Shown here: one piece after another, positions 53,117 through 61,394 of the stretch | How positions within the stretch are numbered: position 1 is the first letter of the stretch | How the letters are laid out: each line of letters starts with the position of its first letter | Assembly (NCBI GenBank): GCA_036641735.1 | Contig: JAVWEG010000001.1 | Span: forward strand, 5,117-69,116 | Source: JAGPHI01 sp036641735 | GTDB taxonomy: Bacteria; Bacillota; Clostridia; Oscillospirales; Ruminococcaceae | Length of the DNA stretch: 64,000 nt | Direction: 5' to 3' | Program-made: the position numbers and the translations under genes | Notes under the pieces: model-generated | Database searches by the model: none | What the model was told of the DNA's origin: nothing | Seen by the model: the letters and a program-made list of their open reading frames with translations, nothing else

Positions 53117-53902
53117 TTAAGAAGTGATGTAATGCAGCTCACTGATACTTAGATTATTTTGCAGGGCTTTATTTATGGCAAGAGCCAGCATTTCAGCTCC
53201 GCCTTGTGTGATGGCATCAATGCTTGTAGGTGTGAGCGCAGGCGCAGTATATCCGCTTTTATCCGTGTGCTTTTGCATTACTGTAGGTATGCCTACGGCA
53301 ATAACAGGCACACCGAGCGCTTTTTCGCACAGCGCTTTACCATTGTGCGGCACAATGCCCGATGAAGATATTTGCACGTTTGTGCCAAGCCGTTTTATGT
53401 CGGCAGTGCATAGGCTGTCTACGCAAATTATGGCGGCAAAATGCAGCCTTGCAATGAGCGCCTGTATAAGCTCAGGCAGCTCTATTCCTGTAGTGGCAGG
53501 TACACCGGGCGCTATTACAGACACACTGCGCAAAGGAATATCTGCACTTAGCAGCTTGCGCGTGGCAAGTATACGCTCTGCCGTGGCAGGCCCAAGCGAA
53601 TCCGCCACTACAGCACGATTACCCACCCCTATGGCAAGCACATTGCCTTGCTTTGGCAGTAAAGTGTATATTTGCTGCGCTATGGCGGCGGCGCTTATTT
53701 GCCGTGTGGACAAAGAGGACGCGATTTGCGGAATTTCCAAAGTAATATAAGTGCCGCGCTCTCTGTTCAGCCCGTCACGCATTATTTCCACACGCGTAAG
53801 AGGTATTCCGCCGCATATGCTTTTGGAAATTTTTACACCTTTAGGGATATTTTTACACCTAGAACCATAAAGCTCTGCCGCAATATCAGTATAATAAAGC
53901 AT
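53117..53902 (-). CDS. gpr: Germination protease GPR
   Basis: Spore protease that degrades small acid-soluble DNA-binding proteins at germination. 261 residues, shorter than the roughly 320-370 common in Bacillus and Clostridium, mainly at the N-terminal propeptide side. Visible blocks are VLAIGVGNRAVVADSLGP near 87-104, SVIAPGVPATTGIE near 127 and IICVDSLCTADIKRLGTNVQISSSGI near 160-185, including the acidic active-site region. The ribosome site GGAG precedes the ATG. Confidence 0.92.
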   Translation of the reverse strand: MLYYTDIAAELYGSRCKNIPKGVKISKSICGGIPLTRVEIMRDGLNRERGTYITLEIPQIASSLSTRQISAAAIAQQIYTLLPKQGNVLAIGVGNRAVVADSLGPATAERILATRKLLSADIPLRSVSVIAPGVPATTGIELPELIQALIARLHFAAIICVDSLCTADIKRLGTNVQISSSGIVPHNGKALCEKALGVPVIAVGIPTVMQKHTDKSGYTAPALTPTSIDAITQGGAEMLALAINKALQNNLSISELHYITS

Positions 53903-53939
53903 AATTACTCCGATTCTTAAAACAAATTAAAAATAAAGC

Positions 53940-53968
53940 TTGCATTATCAATGCAAAGATGGTATTAT
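53940..53968 (+). promoter_or_regulatory. Promoter of rpsT with overlapping dyad
   Basis: TTGCAT (53940-53945), 17-base spacer, TATTAT (53963-53968). TTGCATT-ATC-AATGCAA at 53940-53956 is a perfect 7-bp dyad covering the -35. Confidence 0.65.
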
Positions 53969-54004
53969 AAAGCGTACTGTTATAGGTAGCAAGGAGGTGG
54001 TATG

Positions 54005-54268
54005 ATGCCTAACATTAAGTCGCAAAAGGACAGAGTTATCCAAGCTCAAAAAGAAGAGCTGCATAACAAAGCCGTTAAGTCCAACCTGAAAACAGTCGTT
54101 AAGAAGGCAAACGCCGCCATAGTCTCCGGCGATGCTGACAAAAACGCTGTAGTAAACGCTGCATCTGTTGTAATAAACAAAGCAGTAAGCAAGGGTGTAT
54201 TACACAAGAATACAGCCAGCCGCAAGATTTCACGTCTTGCAAAGCGCGCAAATAAAGCAAACGCATAA
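54005..54268 (+). CDS. rpsT: 30S ribosomal protein S20
   Basis: 87 residues from the second of two tandem ATGs; the AGGAGG spacing favours 54005, which gives the usual MPNIKSQKDRV start. The protein is a lysine- and alanine-rich helical bundle (NKAVSKGVLHKNTASRKISRLAKRA near 58-82). rpsT next to gpr is a common Firmicutes neighbourhood. Confidence 0.96.
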   Translation: MPNIKSQKDRVIQAQKEELHNKAVKSNLKTVVKKANAAIVSGDADKNAVVNAASVVINKAVSKGVLHKNTASRKISRLAKRANKANA

Positions 54269-54283
54269 TATTTAACATAAGGG

Positions 54284-54311
54284 CGCTCATCTTTTAGATG
54301 AGCGTTTTTTT
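54284..54311 (+). terminator. Terminator of rpsT
   Basis: 8-bp stem (54284-54291 with 54297-54304) and a seven-T run. Confidence 0.88.
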
Positions 54312-54314
54312 GTT

Positions 54315-54337
54315 ATATTAAAACAGGATTTTAATAT
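54315..54337 (-). terminator. Weak AT hairpin after spoVAE
   Basis: ATATTAAAA (54315-54323) pairs with TTTTAATAT (54329-54337). It is all A-T but lies just after the spoVAE stop on its strand and may help end the transcript. Confidence 0.35.
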
Positions 54338-54342
54338 GCGCT

Positions 54343-54699
54343 TTATGATTGGTCGCGGCTTTTACCGCATAGCGCCGCGATAAATCCTGCTGTAAGCGAG
54401 GCGGATATACCTGCTGAAGCAGCACTAAAGCCACCTATAAACACCCCGAGCAATCCGTGCTTTGCCACTGCATCCGCCACTCCCTTTGCAAGTAAATGCC
54501 CAAAGCCGAGCAAAGGCACAGTAGCACCTGCCCCTGCAAATTTGCTAAGCGGCTCGTACAGCCCAAGCGCAGACAGCAAAACACCGCTCACTACATATAT
54601 CACCAGTATGCGAGCAGGGGTAAGCTTAGTGTAGTCTATCAGTAGCTGCCCTATTACGCATAAAGCGCCGCCTACTAAAAACGCGTATAAATAATTCAT
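54343..54699 (-). CDS. spoVAE: Stage V sporulation protein AE (SpoVAE)
   Basis: 118 residues from the ATG at 54699, preceded by AAAGGG. Four hydrophobic segments; FLVGGALCVIGQLLIDYTKLTPARILV at the start and GFGHLLAKGVADAV near 65-78 are hallmarks of SpoVAE(b). The protein is part of the dipicolinic-acid channel in the spore inner membrane. It is last in the spoVAC-D-E operon. Confidence 0.94.
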   Translation of the reverse strand: MNYLYAFLVGGALCVIGQLLIDYTKLTPARILVIYVVSGVLLSALGLYEPLSKFAGAGATVPLLGFGHLLAKGVADAVAKHGLLGVFIGGFSAASAGISASLTAGFIAALCGKSRDQS

Positions 54700-54719
54700 C
54701 TTAATCACCCTTTAATATT

Positions 54720-55712
54720 TTAAATGCCAAGCTCTAAAAGATGTGCAATACCTGGAATACTCTCACCTTGTAAAAAGGTGGTTTGGCTCATTAAAGCGCC
54801 TGTAGAAAGGAACAGTACGCGTTTATACTCTTTTTTTTGCAGCTTTGGCAGTACAAGTGCCGATAATACAGCGGCACTGCACCCTGCACCCGAGCCGCCT
54901 GCTTGCACCTTTTGAGTATTTTTATCATATACCAGTAATCCGCAGTCCTCGTGGTTTTTAATATGCAAGCCCTCTTTATCCAGTAAATCCAGCATTAATG
55001 TGCTGCCCACGGCACCGAGGTCACCTGTAAAAATCGCATCAAAATCGCTTGGAGCATACGAAGTGTCGGCAAAATATTGCAATAAAGTATTTGCCGCCGC
55101 AGGAGCCATTGCAGCACCCATATTATTGATGTCCTTTACGTTAAAGTCGCACACACGTCCCGTGGATACAGATAAAATATGCGGCCCGAGTGAGCCAGCC
55201 TCTATCATTACACTGCCAGCCGAGGTTACCGTCCATTGAGATGTGGGTGTGCGCTTGCCGCCGTAATCCAGAGGTGTGCGATATTGCCGCTCTGCCGCGC
55301 AAAAATGGCTAGATGACATCGCTATAGCACGGCGCATTATATTTCCTGCCACCATACTTGCCGCTAAAATTATACCCTCTGCCATAGTGGAGCAAGCGCC
55401 GTAAAGCCCAAAAAACGGCACATCTAAGCTGCGCATAGCATAGGCGCTTGCCGTGCATTGGCACTGTAAATCACCTGCAAACACGGCATTTACATCAGAT
55501 AGCTTCACTCCGCGTTTGTTTAAAAGCTGCTCTATGCTATGTCTTTGAAATATACTTTCGGCTTTTTCCCAAGTGCTCTGTCCGCATTTTGTATCGGCAA
55601 AAATAGCATCAAAGCTGCTCGATAACGGCCCTTCACTTTCTTTTTTACCGCCGATAGCGGCAAATGCGGAAATGCAGGGCGGATTTGAAAACACAATATT
55701 ATCTTTAGCCAT
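54720..55712 (-). CDS. spoVAD: Stage V sporulation protein AD (SpoVAD)
   Basis: 330 residues of thiolase-like fold; SpoVAD is the dipicolinic-acid-binding subunit. Recognisable blocks are GPLSSSFDAIF near 25, FGLYGACSTMAEGIILAA near 98-115 and DFDAIFTGDLGAVGS near 225. The start follows AGGAGG, which overlaps the last codons of spoVAC. Confidence 0.95.
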   Translation of the reverse strand: MAKDNIVFSNPPCISAFAAIGGKKESEGPLSSSFDAIFADTKCGQSTWEKAESIFQRHSIEQLLNKRGVKLSDVNAVFAGDLQCQCTASAYAMRSLDVPFFGLYGACSTMAEGIILAASMVAGNIMRRAIAMSSSHFCAAERQYRTPLDYGGKRTPTSQWTVTSAGSVMIEAGSLGPHILSVSTGRVCDFNVKDINNMGAAMAPAAANTLLQYFADTSYAPSDFDAIFTGDLGAVGSTLMLDLLDKEGLHIKNHEDCGLLVYDKNTQKVQAGGSGAGCSAAVLSALVLPKLQKKEYKRVLFLSTGALMSQTTFLQGESIPGIAHLLELGI

Positions 55713-55715
55713 ATT

Positions 55716-56168
55716 TTATCCTCCTATAAACGGACGAATAAAATACAATATAACGCCCCAAGCTATGCTTGCAAGCATACCATATACTATTACAGGCCCT
55801 GCAATTACAAACATTTTTGCGCCAAGCCCCGTGATAAATCCCTCGCTTTTAAATTCTATTGCAGGGCTTACCACAGCATTGGCAAAGCCCGTGATTGGTA
55901 TAAGCGTGCCTGCACCTGCTTTAGCCGCAAGCTTTTGATACCACCCTAAAGAGGTGGTAATTGCCGATAAAGCGATAAGCGTTACACTGGATAATGTGGC
56001 GGCATCTGTTACGATAAGCCCGAGCGAAGCATACCATTTACTCAGTATTTCGCCAAGTAAGCATATGCCGCCGCCAACTGTAAATGCCCACAGACAATCT
56101 CGCAGCACAGGGGAGGGGGGAGATGCGCTTTTTACCGATTGCGCATATTGTTCGGTATTTGTTTTCAT
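55716..56168 (-). CDS. spoVAC: Stage V sporulation protein AC (SpoVAC)
   Basis: 150 residues from the ATG at 56168 (AAAAAAGGACGG upstream). Hydrophobic segments with FTVGGGICLLGEILSKWY near 30-47 and TLIPITGFANAVVSPAIEFKSEG near 82-105 identify SpoVAC, the mechanosensitive-like channel subunit for dipicolinic acid. Upstream, GTATA and CATAAG with 18 bases between them vaguely recall a sigma-G promoter, as expected for spoVA, but the match is poor. Confidence 0.94.
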   Translation of the reverse strand: MKTNTEQYAQSVKSASPPSPVLRDCLWAFTVGGGICLLGEILSKWYASLGLIVTDAATLSSVTLIALSAITTSLGWYQKLAAKAGAGTLIPITGFANAVVSPAIEFKSEGFITGLGAKMFVIAGPVIVYGMLASIAWGVILYFIRPFIGG

Positions 56169-56364
56169 ATATCTACCGTCCTTTTTTATACTTATGTTAA
56201 AAGTTTGCACAGATTATACGGTAAATATGTAAACGACTTTGGTGTAAAATCAAAAATCAAAAAATTTACAAAAAAACCATTGTGAATTTATGTGTAATCA
56301 AGTATACTAATCTATGGTAAATTAAAAGACTTATACAGGTTATACCTGTGGGAGGGAAAGCATT

Positions 56365-57558
56365 ATGTCAAGAGTTTTTGGTACTGTTTCAAGAGGTGTG
56401 AGGGCACCGATTATCCGTGAAGGTGATGATCTTGCCGCTATTGTGGCACAGAGCGTAGAAGCTGCCGTAAAGCAAGAAGGTGTAGAGCTGCACGACCGTG
56501 ATGTAGTAGGCGTAACGGAGGCAGTGTTGGCGCGCAGCCAGGGTAATTACGCTACTGTAGACGACATTGCTGCCGATATTAAACAAAAATATGCAGACAA
56601 TACAATAGGCCTTATATTCCCTATCCTCAGCAGAAACCGTTTTGCGATATGCTTGCGCGGTATAGCACGCGGAGCAAAAAAAATAGTGCTTATGCTGTCT
56701 TATCCGTCCGACGAAGTGGGTAATCAGCTGGTAAGCTTGGATATGCTGGACGAAAAAGGCATTAATCCGTGGAGCGATGTATTGAGCGAAAGCCGCTACC
56801 GTGAGCTTTTTGGTCGCAATGAGCATCCGTTTACGGGTGTAGATTATGTGGAATATTATATGGGGCTTATCCGTGAAGAAAATTGTGAAGCAGAGGTAAT
56901 TTTTGCCAATAAAGCAACGGATATTTTAGCGTATTCTAAATATGTGCTTACTTGCGACATTCATTCGCGTGAGCGTTCTAAGCGTTTATTAAAGGCGGCA
57001 GGGGCAGAGCTTGTGTACGGGCTTGACGAAATAATGACGGCTTCTATAAACGGCAGTGGGTTTAATGCTAACTACGGCTTGCTTGGCAGCAATAAAGCAA
57101 CCGAGGATAAAGTAAAGCTTTTTCCGCGTAATTGTGAAGAATTTGCCGTAGATGTGCAAACAAAATTATTGGCAGCTACGGGTAAAAAGCTGGAAGTAAT
57201 GGTATATGGCGACGGTGCATTTAAAGATCCTGTAGGCAAAATATGGGAGCTTGCAGATCCTGTAGTATCTCCCGGATTTACAGATGGGCTTGTGGGATTG
57301 CCAAATGAACTAAAGCTTAAATATCTTGCAGACAATCAGCTAAAAGACCTTAAAGGCGAAGAGCTAAAGGCGGCAATGAAAGATATGATAGCGAAGAAAA
57401 ACGCTGATTTAAAAGGCAGTATGGAAACGCAAGGCACTACACCGCGCCGCCTTACAGACCTTATTGGCTCTTTGTGCGACCTTACAAGTGGCTCGGGAGA
57501 CAAGGGTACACCTATAATTTTGATACAAGGATATTTCGACACTTACGCTGTAGAATAA
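56365..57558 (+). CDS. CofE-like protein (coenzyme F420-0:L-glutamate ligase family, long Firmicutes form)
   Basis: 397 residues beginning SRVFGTVSRGVRAPIIREGDDL, a start I know from long F420-0:gamma-glutamyl ligase-like proteins of Clostridia. Other conserved-looking stretches are TEAVLARSQGNYATVDDIAADI near 50-71, FPILSRNRFAICLRGIARGA near 90-109 and MVYGDGAFKDPVGKIWELADP near 290-310. F420 is not expected in this kind of organism and no other F420 gene is nearby, so the substrate may be different. Own GGGAGGG ribosome site and terminator; probably monocistronic. Confidence 0.75.
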   Translation: MSRVFGTVSRGVRAPIIREGDDLAAIVAQSVEAAVKQEGVELHDRDVVGVTEAVLARSQGNYATVDDIAADIKQKYADNTIGLIFPILSRNRFAICLRGIARGAKKIVLMLSYPSDEVGNQLVSLDMLDEKGINPWSDVLSESRYRELFGRNEHPFTGVDYVEYYMGLIREENCEAEVIFANKATDILAYSKYVLTCDIHSRERSKRLLKAAGAELVYGLDEIMTASINGSGFNANYGLLGSNKATEDKVKLFPRNCEEFAVDVQTKLLAATGKKLEVMVYGDGAFKDPVGKIWELADPVVSPGFTDGLVGLPNELKLKYLADNQLKDLKGEELKAAMKDMIAKKNADLKGSMETQGTTPRRLTDLIGSLCDLTSGSGDKGTPIILIQGYFDTYAVE

Positions 57559-57567
57559 TAAAACAAC

Positions 57568-57605
57568 AAATGCCGCTTTGCAAAATGCAAGGCGGCATTT
57601 AATTT
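57568..57605 (+). terminator. Terminator after the CofE-like gene
   Basis: AAATGCCGC (57568-57576) pairs with GCGGCATTT (57592-57600), extended by TTGC/GCAA inside; the tail is AATTTT. Confidence 0.75.
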
Positions 57606-57695
57606 TGCCGTTTTTGATACCAAAATGTTAATTGCCTTGCATTGATACATATTATATGTTAGCATTATCACATAAAGGTAAAAGGTGGGAGAAGC

Positions 57696-60167
57696 GTGAG
57701 AAAAGGATATGCGCAGATTTTAGCTGTGCTTTGTACGGCTGTTTTATGTTGCGCTTTTTTGCCGATGTTTGCTGTAAATGCAGCGCAAAACGATGAGCAG
57801 TCTCGTATAATAAAGGTGGGATTACCACTGCAAGACGGGATTGCGCAGCAAGATGCAAGCGGTAAATTATCGGGATATACATACGATTTTTTGCAGGAAA
57901 TAGCTCAATTTACAAGCTGGGAATACGAATTTAAAGTAATGGAAAACGCAAGTGACGAAGACCTGATACAAATGCTGAAAGCAGGAGAGATTGACGTATT
58001 GGGTTCTATGCTTTTTGACGAAAATTTGTCGATGGACTTTCATTATACAAACTATAATTATCTTAGCCGTTACGATGGGCTTTACGTTTTAGACAGCGAT
58101 ACGAAGGTGACAGAGACTAATTATATGAATATTTCGCCATTGAGAGTGGCTGTAAATGATAAGGATAGTCAAGCTATAGCGCGCCTTGATGAATTTGCGC
58201 AGGACAATGATATCACAATTGAAAAAGTGATATGTGGCGGATTGGCACAGCAAAAAAAGATATTAAGCGAAAATAAAGCAGATGCTATTTGGACGGTAAA
58301 TATGGGCTGTCCCAATGGGCTGCACCCAATTGCGAAAGCATTTAATAAGCCTGTGTATTTTATGTTTGCACAGGACAAGGCAAATCTTGCGCGCGAAATG
58401 GATGCGGCAATGATAAAAATAAGCAAAGCTTCGCCGCAGCTTACCGCAAAGCTGCAAAAAAAGTATTTTGAACGTTCAGCGCCTGCGTTTTTTATGACAA
58501 GTGAAGAAACAGCCTTTGTTAACAATTGTAAAGAAATAAAAGTACTGATGCCAAACTTTGATACGCCTACTATGAGCTACGATAAGCATACGGATACGTA
58601 TAAGGGCATAGCCGTAGAGCTGCTTTCTTATATTCATCAGCTTACAGGTATAAATTTTAAGTTTATTTTGGCAAACGATATTGAACAAATGAAAAGCTTT
58701 GCAGACGACTTCCAATTTGATATGCTCGCTCAAATGCAGTACGATTACGAGCTTGCAAAAAGCAGTGGACTTGTTTTATCGCGCCCGTATGTGTCATCGC
58801 CTATGATGATAGTGGCAAACAAAGAGAGCAATATTAAAACGCTTGCTTATGATATTTTGGCTTTGCCGGAGGGCTTTAAGGCGGATAATATTTACAACAG
58901 TAATATAGTATATTATAAAACCGTAAAAGATTGCCTTGATGCTGTAAACAGTAATAAAGCGCAATATACATTAGGCGGCAATTACGTTATGCAGTACTGG
59001 AAAGGGCAAAATAAATACAATTCGCTGTCTATGATACAGCAAGGTACGGGCAATGTGGAAATTTGTTTTGGCATATCGAAGCATACAGATGAAAATTTGC
59101 TTAATATAATAAACAAAGTGATAACCAATATGCCGCAGGAAAAGCTGAATGAAATAATTTATTCCAATATTTTTGTGGCGCGTGAGCCGGCATCTATAAA
59201 AACAATTTTACTGGATAACCCTATTAAATCTATCATAGTAATTATCGTTTCCGCTTCTATAATAGTAGCTTATCTCGTTATTATGCTGATGCTGAAAAAT
59301 CGTAATGCACACAAACTTGCAATAGCAAACGAAAGATTTTTACAATTGTGTGAGCTGACGGAGGAATACTTATTCGAGTACGATATCGTAAAAGATAAGC
59401 TTATTTTGTCGGAAAATATAGTGAGAGACTTTGGCGGCGAGCGAATAATGGAGCATTATCACGAAAAGCAAAAGCAAAACGCTGAACATTTAAATATTAC
59501 CGATATGGGCCGTAAAGCGCAAAGCGCTTGCGAGATTTGTGTAAAAACCAAAGACGGCAGCTCATCTTGGTACAGATATAGCTGTAAGCTAGTATACAAC
59601 AAACAAAACGAGCCGATATACGGTATAGGCAAATTTTGCGATATCAATGCCGAAAAACGTGAGCGTGAGCGCCTGATAAAAATGGCAGGGGCAGATTCTC
59701 TGACAGGCTTACGCAATACGGAAAATATGCGCAGCTCGGTAAAGGCTTGGCTGCGAAACAACAAGGATAAACAAGGCGTTATGTTTATGATGGACATTGA
59801 CGGATTTAAAATAGTAAATGATACTTACGGGCATTTTACAGGCGACCTTGTGCTTGTAGAGCTTGCGGATTTAATCAGAGCCACATTCACCTTCAGCTCT
59901 ATTTTAGGGCGCATTGGCGGAGATGAATTTATGATTTTCAGAGAAGTGGAAAATTTGGCACAGGCAAATGAACTGTGCGAGGAGCTTCGTATATGCTGTA
60001 AAAAAGCAAAAATCAGCGATAGAGAGCTGCCGTTTTCACTATCTATAGGCGCGGTATTTACAAATGGAAAAGATGATTTTGACGAGCTTTACAAACGCGC
60101 AGATGCCGCAATGTATGCAGTAAAAAGGCAAGGCGGAGATAGCGCTAAAATAGTGGGTGCAGAATAA
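57696..60167 (+). CDS. Diguanylate cyclase with two periplasmic-binding (SBP_bac_3) sensor domains
   Basis: 823 residues from the GTG at 57696. A signal or anchor segment (about 7-29) is followed by two amino-acid-binding-protein-like domains (about 37-265 and 270-500). A membrane helix lies at about 508-530, then a PAS-like domain (about 540-650) and GGDEF (about 660-815). The motif LGRIGGDEF is intact near 743. The RxxD inhibition site is absent (TFSS at that position), so product inhibition is not expected. It likely senses amino acids or similar solutes outside the cell and makes c-di-GMP. Confidence 0.9.
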   Translation: MRKGYAQILAVLCTAVLCCAFLPMFAVNAAQNDEQSRIIKVGLPLQDGIAQQDASGKLSGYTYDFLQEIAQFTSWEYEFKVMENASDEDLIQMLKAGEIDVLGSMLFDENLSMDFHYTNYNYLSRYDGLYVLDSDTKVTETNYMNISPLRVAVNDKDSQAIARLDEFAQDNDITIEKVICGGLAQQKKILSENKADAIWTVNMGCPNGLHPIAKAFNKPVYFMFAQDKANLAREMDAAMIKISKASPQLTAKLQKKYFERSAPAFFMTSEETAFVNNCKEIKVLMPNFDTPTMSYDKHTDTYKGIAVELLSYIHQLTGINFKFILANDIEQMKSFADDFQFDMLAQMQYDYELAKSSGLVLSRPYVSSPMMIVANKESNIKTLAYDILALPEGFKADNIYNSNIVYYKTVKDCLDAVNSNKAQYTLGGNYVMQYWKGQNKYNSLSMIQQGTGNVEICFGISKHTDENLLNIINKVITNMPQEKLNEIIYSNIFVAREPASIKTILLDNPIKSIIVIIVSASIIVAYLVIMLMLKNRNAHKLAIANERFLQLCELTEEYLFEYDIVKDKLILSENIVRDFGGERIMEHYHEKQKQNAEHLNITDMGRKAQSACEICVKTKDGSSSWYRYSCKLVYNKQNEPIYGIGKFCDINAEKRERERLIKMAGADSLTGLRNTENMRSSVKAWLRNNKDKQGVMFMMDIDGFKIVNDTYGHFTGDLVLVELADLIRATFTFSSILGRIGGDEFMIFREVENLAQANELCEELRICCKKAKISDRELPFSLSIGAVFTNGKDDFDELYKRADAAMYAVKRQGGDSAKIVGAE

Positions 60168-60168
60168 T

Positions 60169-60215
60169 AAACACCGATGGGCAAAATGATTACCATTTTG
60201 CCCATCGGTGTTTTT
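60169..60215. terminator. Bidirectional terminator, 20-bp perfect stem
   Basis: Arms at 60169-60188 and 60194-60213, ending in T-runs; between the convergent diguanylate cyclase and PHP genes. Confidence 0.9.
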
Positions 60216-60216
60216 G

Positions 60217-60906
60217 TTATTTTAAAAGACGCATCAATGGATTTTGCGCATCAAGCTCCTGCATACAGCACGCGATATTATCTATACAATGCGCATCAGA
60301 CGAAGTAATTATCGGCTTATTTGCAGGTAAAAACTGCTTTTGCGCAAGCGCTTCATATTTGCAAGGATTACGCATTTCTATACATTCAAAATCCAAATCC
60401 GACGGACAAAATCCTAGTACCGATAATAATGAATAGCTGTCCTTTTCAGCGTGAGCAGGCACTGCTATTCCACCAAGACCTTCGGCGTACGCTTTAGTTT
60501 CATAAATATTAAGCGCGCTTGCGCTCGTAAGCAGCTTATCTAAAGTGCCTTCGATTTCGTCGTCCTCGTTTACTATTAGCTGCTTACCCCAAATATTGCC
60601 GTCATATTCAAAGCTCGCAAGCCCGTCATACAGCATATCACTCATAGCAAGAGCCGCCTTTACAGTGGGAAAATAGCAAAGCATATGTATTTCTTCGGCG
60701 GTGTTTACTTCTATACAGGGCAGCAGCTTTATGCCGTAAGCGTTACAGCACAATTGCGCGGCAGGCAAATTGCGCGCCGAATTATGGTCTGCAATTGATA
60801 TAACGTCTGCGCCTGCCAGCTTTGCCATACCGGCAATCATACAAGGAGTCATATTATCATCGGCACAAGGTGATAAGCAAGAATGTATATGTAAATCATA
60901 AAGCAT
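60217..60906 (-). CDS. PHP-domain phosphoesterase-like protein
   Basis: 229 residues of the polymerase-and-histidinol-phosphatase fold. Metal ligands are visible in YDLHIHSCLSPC at the start, SIADHNSA near 37-44, the Glu in CIEVNTAEEIHML near 64 and the His in SSDAHCID near 210. Small PHP proteins of this kind accompany hydrogenase-linked gene clusters in Clostridia. A nucleotide or phosphate ester could be the substrate. It is last in the operon with the DRTGG and hydrogenase-like genes. Confidence 0.85.
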   Translation of the reverse strand: MLYDLHIHSCLSPCADDNMTPCMIAGMAKLAGADVISIADHNSARNLPAAQLCCNAYGIKLLPCIEVNTAEEIHMLCYFPTVKAALAMSDMLYDGLASFEYDGNIWGKQLIVNEDDEIEGTLDKLLTSASALNIYETKAYAEGLGGIAVPAHAEKDSYSLLSVLGFCPSDLDFECIEMRNPCKYEALAQKQFLPANKPIITSSDAHCIDNIACCMQELDAQNPLMRLLK

Positions 60907-60929
60907 AGTGCATTTCCTATTCTACATCT

Positions 60930-61268
60930 TTAATCTTCCACTTGCAGTACATCATTAATCAGGCGGCTTGCTTCAAATTCCGCAAGCTCTGTAAGATATA
61001 CATTAATGCCCTGCTCCTGCGCTTTGGATAGAGCATCCTCCATAAGCACAGCTCCGTGGCACAGCACCACACAGGCGCAATCGGTAAGAGATGCAACGGC
61101 AATGGTGTTAATGTTTCCCATCACGGTACACCATACATCGCCCTCGCTTACCTTGCCCATTGCCCAGGATAAAAGGTCTCCGCAAAATATGCCGCCAATA
61201 TTGTGAGCCGCAGCTTCGTTTGCCACTGTAAAGCCACAGGTTAAAGCCATTACTTTGCTGTCTAACAT
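60930..61268 (-). CDS. DRTGG-domain protein (second copy)
   Basis: 112 residues forming a single DRTGG-type domain, a fold found in phosphotransacetylases and CBS proteins and thought to bind nucleotides or sense metabolites. It has GDLLSWAMGKVSEGDVWCTVMGNINTIAVASLTDCACVVL in the middle, matching the strand-helix order of the family. It begins after AAAGGAG. It is related to the smaller gene at 63.1-63.5 kb in the same operon. Confidence 0.75.
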   Translation of the reverse strand: MLDSKVMALTCGFTVANEAAAHNIGGIFCGDLLSWAMGKVSEGDVWCTVMGNINTIAVASLTDCACVVLCHGAVLMEDALSKAQEQGINVYLTELAEFEASRLINDVLQVED

Positions 61269-61394
61269 TTGTTATATACTCCTTTTATGTTTATTGAAAA
61301 CTTGTATTTGTACAGCAATTTTACTTTTGATTGTCCTACTCAAAGCCTCGTCCTTGCTATATTAATGTGCCAAACGGACAATGTAAAACATCTG

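Noticed and set aside
53175..53750. 191-codon plus-strand frame opposite gpr
   Set aside because: Shadow of gpr, which has clear family motifs.
56190..56216. Sigma-G promoter for spoVAC
   Set aside because: GTATA, 18 bases, CATAAG gives only a partial match to the consensus; expected biologically but not supported enough to list.
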